DNA of 64,000 nucleotides from Pseudaminobacter soli (ex Li et al. 2025) (GTDB taxonomy: Bacteria; Pseudomonadota; Alphaproteobacteria; Rhizobiales; Rhizobiaceae). The stretch is from NCBI RefSeq assembly GCF_029892515.1, contig NZ_JARXVF010000005.1:62001-126000 (forward strand). The letters are read 5' to 3'. The notes below the pieces were generated by a model, which searched no databases, was not told the origin of the DNA, and worked only from the letters and a program-made list of their open reading frames with translations. The translations under genes and the position numbers were made by a program. Below, one piece after another: positions 59,797 to 64,000 of this stretch (its first letter is position 1; every line of letters starts with the position of its first letter).

Positions 59797-60642
59797 TTGA
59801 ATAGAATAGTTTACATGAACGGAGACTATGTCTCCGAAAACGAAGCCAATATCTCGGTTTTCGACCGTGGCTTCCTCTTTGGCGATGGAATCTACGAAGT
59901 ATCGGCCGTCATCGACGGCAAGCTGGTCGACAATGATCTCCACCTCAGCCGGCTCGAACGTTCGCTGAACGAGATTTCAATTCCGCTTCCACTGCCGAAG
60001 GAAGAGATTCTCAAGGTCCAGCGCGAACTGATCGCGCGCAATTCGCTTGAGGAAGGCGTCGTCTACATGCAGGTCACCCGCGGTGCGGCGGATCGCGATT
60101 TCGGCTTTGCCGACGACATGAAGCCGACCTTCATCGCCTTTACACAGGTAAAGAACCTGGTGAACGCCAATTCAGTCAAGAACGGCGTTGCCGTCGACAT
60201 CGCGCCCGACACGCGCTGGGCGCGCCGCGACATCAAGACGGTGATGCTGCTGGCGCAGGTTCTGGCCAAGAAGGCCGCCAAGGCGAAGGGCTTTCACGAG
60301 ACGTGGCTGGTGGAAGACGGCTTCGTCACCGAAGGCGCCTCGTCCACCGCTTTCATCCTGACCAAGGACGATGTGATCGTCACCCGGCCGAACTCGCATG
60401 CGGTGCTGCCTGGCTGTACCAAGCGCGCGGTCATGAAGATCGCCGAGGAACAGAAGCTCCGCGTCGAGGAGCGGTTGTTCACGGCCGAGGAAGCGCGAGA
60501 AGCCAAGGAAGCCTTCCTCACCAGCGCATCGAGCCTCGTCACCCCCGTCATTCGTATCGGCGACCATGTCATCGGCGACGGCACGCCCGGCCCGCTGACG
60601 AAGCGCCTGCAAACCATCTACCTGGAGCTGGCACGCAACTAA
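59797..60642 (+). CDS. D-amino-acid transaminase (branched-chain aminotransferase fold IV)
   Basis: About 281 residues from a TTG at 59797 (LNRIVYMNGDYVSENEANIS), which matches the family start; the upstream ATG at 59734 adds 21 residues unlike the family. Fold-type IV motifs: SVFDRGFLFGDGIYEV (20-35), PLP Lys147 in RDIKTVMLL, the Glu in FVTEGASSTAFIL and TSASSLVTPV near the C-terminus. It reversibly transfers the amino group of D-alanine or other D-amino acids to 2-oxoglutarate. It heads a unit with an amino-acid ABC transporter and a DmpA-type peptidase. Confidence 0.86.
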   Translation: MNRIVYMNGDYVSENEANISVFDRGFLFGDGIYEVSAVIDGKLVDNDLHLSRLERSLNEISIPLPLPKEEILKVQRELIARNSLEEGVVYMQVTRGAADRDFGFADDMKPTFIAFTQVKNLVNANSVKNGVAVDIAPDTRWARRDIKTVMLLAQVLAKKAAKAKGFHETWLVEDGFVTEGASSTAFILTKDDVIVTRPNSHAVLPGCTKRAVMKIAEEQKLRVEERLFTAEEAREAKEAFLTSASSLVTPVIRIGDHVIGDGTPGPLTKRLQTIYLELARN

Positions 60643-60690
60643 GCCTGCTCCAGTGGACAGAAGCCACCCAACATTTTTTGAGGAGGAACT

Positions 60691-61554
60691 ATGACGATCT
60701 TGAACACGACGGCAAAGCTCGCGCGACGCGCTTTGCTCGCGACGGCTCTGACCTTCGTTGCCGGAGGAGCAGCGATGGCGACGGAAGGCTACGGCGACTG
60801 CCCGCTGACCGGTGAAAAGGGCTCGGCCTCCATCACCCCGGCGGTTCCGGGCCAGTTCACCGTCATCATCAACCTGCCGGCGGTCGGCCAGTTCAACGGC
60901 GACACGCCCGATGCGATCAAGGACGGCTATGAATTCTGCATGGCGGTCAACATCGCTCACCGCCTGGGCCTCGAAAAGGTCAAGCTGATCAACGCCTCCT
61001 TCGACTCCATCGTCGCCGGCCAGAACAAGGACTTCGACATCGCGCTGGCGCTAATCTCGGTCACCGAGCCGCGCAAGAAGGTCGTCGACTTCTCGACCCC
61101 GTACCTGGCCTCCGCCCACGGCGTTGCCGCCAAGGCCGGCTCGACCCTGACCGAAGAGACGATCAAGCAGGCTCATGTCGGCACGCAGGCCGGCACCACC
61201 CTGGTGTCCTTCGCCCAGGATACGCTGGGGGTTTCCAACGTCGACGTGTTCGACGACACCGCTTCCATGTTCACGGCCGCTGTAGCCGGCAAGGTGGACG
61301 CTGTGATGACCGATCTTGGCATCGTTCTCGGCCAGGTCGCCAACTCGGGCGGCAAGCTGCAGGTCGTCGGCAAATATCTTGACGACACCCAGACCGCCGG
61401 CATCTACCAGAAGGGTTCGCCCAACGGCGAGACGATCAACAAGATCATCGAGGACCTGAAGGCAGACGGCACGCTCAAGAAGCTCGAGACGGCCTATCTG
61501 CTTGAGTCGTACGGCGGCGTGTCGCCCGACGACGTCCCGACCTGGAAGCCGTGA
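60691..61554 (+). CDS. Polar amino acid ABC transporter substrate-binding protein
   Basis: 287 residues with a signal peptide (about 1-30, ARRALLATALTFVAGGAAMA). GAGGAGG precedes the start. The family-3 signature GQNKDFDIALALISVTEPRKKVVDFSTPYL and TDLGIVLGQV are present. Likely ligands are amino acids, here perhaps D- or beta-amino acids given the neighbours. 48 nt after the transaminase gene. Confidence 0.88.
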   Translation: MTILNTTAKLARRALLATALTFVAGGAAMATEGYGDCPLTGEKGSASITPAVPGQFTVIINLPAVGQFNGDTPDAIKDGYEFCMAVNIAHRLGLEKVKLINASFDSIVAGQNKDFDIALALISVTEPRKKVVDFSTPYLASAHGVAAKAGSTLTEETIKQAHVGTQAGTTLVSFAQDTLGVSNVDVFDDTASMFTAAVAGKVDAVMTDLGIVLGQVANSGGKLQVVGKYLDDTQTAGIYQKGSPNGETINKIIEDLKADGTLKKLETAYLLESYGGVSPDDVPTWKP

Positions 61555-61574
61555 GCCAAGGGTAGAGAAACTTC

Positions 61575-62678
61575 ATGTCCACATCGGCTCTCGAAGCCAA
61601 GGACGAGCGCGCCAGCAGATGGCGCGCTCGCAACCAGGTCCGAACCTATAGCAAGCGCACTTTCGGCGTTCTGCTGTTCACGCTCCTCACCCTCGCCGCT
61701 CTCGCCTACACGGCCTACTACATCCGCGCCTTCGTGATCGCGGAAGCCTGGTCGGCAACTCCAGTGACCGTGGTGGCGGCCCTCGCCTGCCTCCTGCCGC
61801 TGGCTGTCGTGGTGCAAGCCGCCCGCGCCGTATCGTGGTCGTCGCAGGCTGGAAAAGCTTCCGATATCTACCTGGGACGCGAACTGGGGGCCAAGGCCTC
61901 GGACGCTTCCTGGAAGGCGCTCGCCTACGCCGCGGCGCTGCTCATCGTCTGTACGCTCGCATGGTTCTTTGTCGTCAACGACGCGGCCGTGAGCCGGACG
62001 TTCTTCGACGTCAACTTGATCGTCAAATCCGCCGGCGCCGTGCTCAAGGCCTTCGGCACGAACATCTTCATCTTCGTGGTTTCCGGCATCCTGATCCTTG
62101 TCTGGGCACTCGTCGTCGCCATTGCGCGCACACTCCCCGGCGAAGCAGGCAAGCCGATCCGCACGCTCGCCATCATCTATGGCGATCTGTTCCGCGGCCT
62201 GCCGGCGATCATCACCATCTATCTCATCGGCTTCGGCCTGCCGCTTACCGGCCTGCCGATCCTGAAGGACCTTTCCTCCAACGCCTACGCGATCATCGCG
62301 CTGACGCTGACCTATGGCGCCTACACCTCCGAGGTCTATCGCGCCGGCATCGAAAGCGTGCATCCGAGCCAGATCGCGGCGGCCCGCTCACTCGGCCTGT
62401 CCTACTTCAGGACCATGCGCTACGTGGTCGTTCCGCTGGCCGTGCGCGGCATCATTCCCCCGCTGATGAACAACTGCATCAGCCTGCAGAAGGACACCGC
62501 GCTGGTTGCCATCATCGGCACGATCGACGCCTTCAACCAGTCGAAGATCATCGCCAGCAACAACTTCAACCTCTCCGCCGTCACCACCGTCGCCATCCTC
62601 TTCATCGTCATCACGATCCCGCAGGCGCGCTTCGTCGACAAGCTGATCGAACGCGACCGCAAGAAGATGCGCTCCTGA
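61575..62678 (+). CDS. Polar amino acid ABC transporter permease, N-terminally extended
   Basis: 367 residues, longer than the usual 220-250. The C-terminal half (about 150-360) is a HisM/GlnP-type permease with RGLPAIITIYLIGFGLPL and EAA-like SQIAAARSLGLSYFRTMRYVVVPLAVRGI. The N-terminal 140 residues add two more hydrophobic segments (about 27-50, 57-75) and a soluble stretch (ASDIYLGRELGAKASDASW). With only one permease gene it probably forms a homodimer, as in some extended GltK/AapQ-like systems. Confidence 0.87.
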   Translation: MSTSALEAKDERASRWRARNQVRTYSKRTFGVLLFTLLTLAALAYTAYYIRAFVIAEAWSATPVTVVAALACLLPLAVVVQAARAVSWSSQAGKASDIYLGRELGAKASDASWKALAYAAALLIVCTLAWFFVVNDAAVSRTFFDVNLIVKSAGAVLKAFGTNIFIFVVSGILILVWALVVAIARTLPGEAGKPIRTLAIIYGDLFRGLPAIITIYLIGFGLPLTGLPILKDLSSNAYAIIALTLTYGAYTSEVYRAGIESVHPSQIAAARSLGLSYFRTMRYVVVPLAVRGIIPPLMNNCISLQKDTALVAIIGTIDAFNQSKIIASNNFNLSAVTTVAILFIVITIPQARFVDKLIERDRKKMRS

Positions 62679-62703
62679 CCCTCGAACGGATGGATTGAAA
62701 AAG

Positions 62704-63447
62704 ATGGCACTGGTCGAAATCGACAAGGCATACAAGCGCTACGGCGCGGTGGAGGTTCTCTCCGGCATCTCGCTCGACATCGAGGAGCATCAGGTGGTCT
62801 GCCTGATCGGCCCTTCGGGCTGCGGAAAGTCCACGCTGCTGCGCTGCATCAACCGTCTGGAGACGATCAACGAAGGCGAGATCCGCCTGCACGGCGACCG
62901 GGTGACCGGCCCCGGCGTGGATCTCGACGCCCTGCGCCGCGAGATCGGCATCGTCTTCCAGGGCTACAACCTCTTCCCGCATATGAGCGTGATCGAGAAC
63001 GTCACGCTGGCGCCGACCAAGGTGCTGAACATGTCGCGGGGGGAAGCGGTCGAGAAGGGCAAGGCTCTGCTGGCCCGCATCGGGCTGGGACACAAGGCGG
63101 ACGAATATCCCGACCGTCTTTCCGGCGGCCAGCAGCAGCGCGTCGCCATCGTGCGCGCGCTGATGATGGACCCCACGCTCTTGCTTCTGGACGAGATCAC
63201 CTCGGCGCTGGACCCCGAACTGGTTTCGGAAGTTCTGGACATCGTGCGCGATCTGGCCAAGAACGGCATGACCATGGTGCTCGCCACGCACGAAATGGGC
63301 TTTGCCCGCGAAGTCGCGGACAAGGTGTGTTTCCTGCAGGCCGGCAAGGTCTATGAGGAAGGCCCGCCGGAGCAGATCTTCGGCAACCCCCAGGGCGAGC
63401 GTACGCAAGCCTTCCTCAAGCGCATCGTGGAAGCCGGCCGCCTGTAA
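62704..63447 (+). CDS. Polar amino acid ABC transporter ATP-binding protein
   Basis: 247 residues from ATG 62704 (MALVEIDKAYKRYGAVEVL). Walker A GPSGCGKST, Q-loop VFQGYNLFPHM, signature LSGGQQQRVAIVRAL, Walker B LLLLDEITSALDPEL and H-loop ATHEMGFAREVADKV. The DEITSALDPEL variant of Walker B and the THEMGFAR H-loop are typical of GlnQ/AapP amino-acid ATPases. Third gene of the transporter. Confidence 0.93.
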   Translation: MALVEIDKAYKRYGAVEVLSGISLDIEEHQVVCLIGPSGCGKSTLLRCINRLETINEGEIRLHGDRVTGPGVDLDALRREIGIVFQGYNLFPHMSVIENVTLAPTKVLNMSRGEAVEKGKALLARIGLGHKADEYPDRLSGGQQQRVAIVRALMMDPTLLLLDEITSALDPELVSEVLDIVRDLAKNGMTMVLATHEMGFAREVADKVCFLQAGKVYEEGPPEQIFGNPQGERTQAFLKRIVEAGRL

Positions 63448-63480
63448 AGGCTGGTATTTGGAAAGATCGAGGTGACATCG

Positions 63481-64000
63481 GTGAACGCACGGGATTTTGG
63501 CATCGTCTGCGGAATTCTTCCCACGGGCGAAAAGAACGCGATCACCGATGTGCCCGGCGTGCGCGTCGGCCACCACACGATCCACGAGGGCGACATCAAC
63601 ACCGGCGTGACGGCAGTGCTGCCGCATGCCGGCAATCTCTATCGCAAGAAGGTGTTGGCGGCGAGCGACGTCATCAACGGCTTCGGCAAGAGCACGGGGC
63701 TGGTGCAGATTGACGAACTCGGCACGCTCGAAACGCCGATCCTGCTCACCAACACCTTTGGCGTCGGCACATGCGCCAATGCGCTGATCCGCGAGGCGAT
63801 CGCCGCCAATCCCGACATCGGCCGCCAGACGGCGACGGTGAACCCCGTGGTTTGCGAATGCAATGACGGGCCGCTGAACGACATCCAGGCGATGGCTGTC
63901 ACCGAAGAACATGCTCGGCTGGCGCTGGCGAACGCACATGAAGGCACTGTCGAGCAGGGCAATGTTGGCGCCGGCACAGGCATGACCTGCTTCGGCTTCA
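63481..64000 (+). CDS. DmpA/BapA-type P1 family aminopeptidase (S58), truncated at the window end
   Basis: The first 173 codons from a GTG at 63481 (GAGGTGACATCG upstream). NAITDVPGVRVGHHTI, NTGVTAVLPHAGNL, INGFGKSTGLVQIDELGTLETPILLTNTFGVG and VVCECNDGPLNDI are the N-terminal features of DmpA/L-aminopeptidase D-esterase. The autoproteolysis site (a Gly-Ser/Thr serving as N-terminal nucleophile) lies beyond the window. These enzymes release N-terminal D- or beta-amino acids from peptides, which fits the D-amino-acid transaminase upstream. Confidence 0.87.
   Translation, partial: MNARDFGIVCGILPTGEKNAITDVPGVRVGHHTIHEGDINTGVTAVLPHAGNLYRKKVLAASDVINGFGKSTGLVQIDELGTLETPILLTNTFGVGTCANALIREAIAANPDIGRQTATVNPVVCECNDGPLNDIQAMAVTEEHARLALANAHEGTVEQGNVGAGTGMTCFGF

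Overview
The window looks like chromosome of a GC-rich alphaproteobacterium of the Hyphomicrobiales (Mesorhizobium/Aminobacter/Phyllobacterium-like). This is inferred from base composition, dense short-gap operons, many ABC uptake systems for organic solutes, rhizobial-type sugar-acid and tetronate genes, and an ornithine decarboxylase with a long structured leader. No phage, transposase, plasmid or CRISPR feature was seen. One tRNA gene (Arg, CCG) is present.

Layout. 1-2.5 kb: tail of a probable SCP2-domain protein, a terminator, then ornithine decarboxylase and a GNAT acetyltransferase on the minus strand behind a structured leader of about 430 nt. 2.5-4.6 kb: amidase plus LysR regulator. 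4.8-6.7 kb: DUF1007 protein and a NicO-type nickel/cobalt exporter with a His-rich loop. 6.9-9.8 kb: two small exported proteins and a two-component pair. 9.8-18 kb: housekeeping-type singletons (GNAT, aminotransferase, YigZ, NTF2-like, GST-like, YbaK, fatty acid desaturase, tRNA-Arg, CHASE4-GGDEF diguanylate cyclase). 18-24.4 kb: AraC regulator and a complete tetronate (L-threonate/D-erythronate) catabolic operon, denD-ltnD-otnK-otnC-otnI, ending in a RidA-like gene.

24.4-33.4 kb is the most interesting block. A ferredoxin-reductase-type flavoprotein diverges from a unit encoding a creatininase-family hydrolase, an SsuBCA/RibXY-type ABC importer, a cytosine-deaminase-like amidohydrolase, a PCMH-type FAD oxidase, a RutR-like TetR regulator and a [2Fe-2S] ferredoxin. 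A perfect 14-bp palindrome resembling a RutR operator sits in the divergent promoter region. I infer a catabolic pathway for a pyrimidine-like or other cyclic N-compound that I cannot match to a described pathway.

33.4-37.9 kb: a non-phosphorylative pentose (Weimberg-type) operon: GntR, IlvD/Edd sugar-acid dehydratase, XylB-like SDR, GguC/AraD1. 38.1-42 kb: Pot-type ABC importer. 42-46 kb: copper delivery operon (DUF2946, PCuAC, SCO, YcnI, CopC-CopD fusion). 46.3-50.6 kb: tripartite EmrA-EmrB-NodT efflux pump. 50.6-58.5 kb: GntR, a Cys/Met-type PLP enzyme and a Ugp/Mal-type ABC importer, next to a metallophosphoesterase and an inositol-monophosphatase-family enzyme. 58.7-64 kb: LysR divergent from a D-amino-acid transaminase, polar amino acid ABC transporter and the start of a DmpA-type aminopeptidase, probably a D- or beta-amino-acid/peptide scavenging operon cut by the window edge.

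Starts were chosen from Shine-Dalgarno sequences, signal peptides, overlap with the upstream gene and family start positions. All functions come from motif recognition by eye, without database searches.
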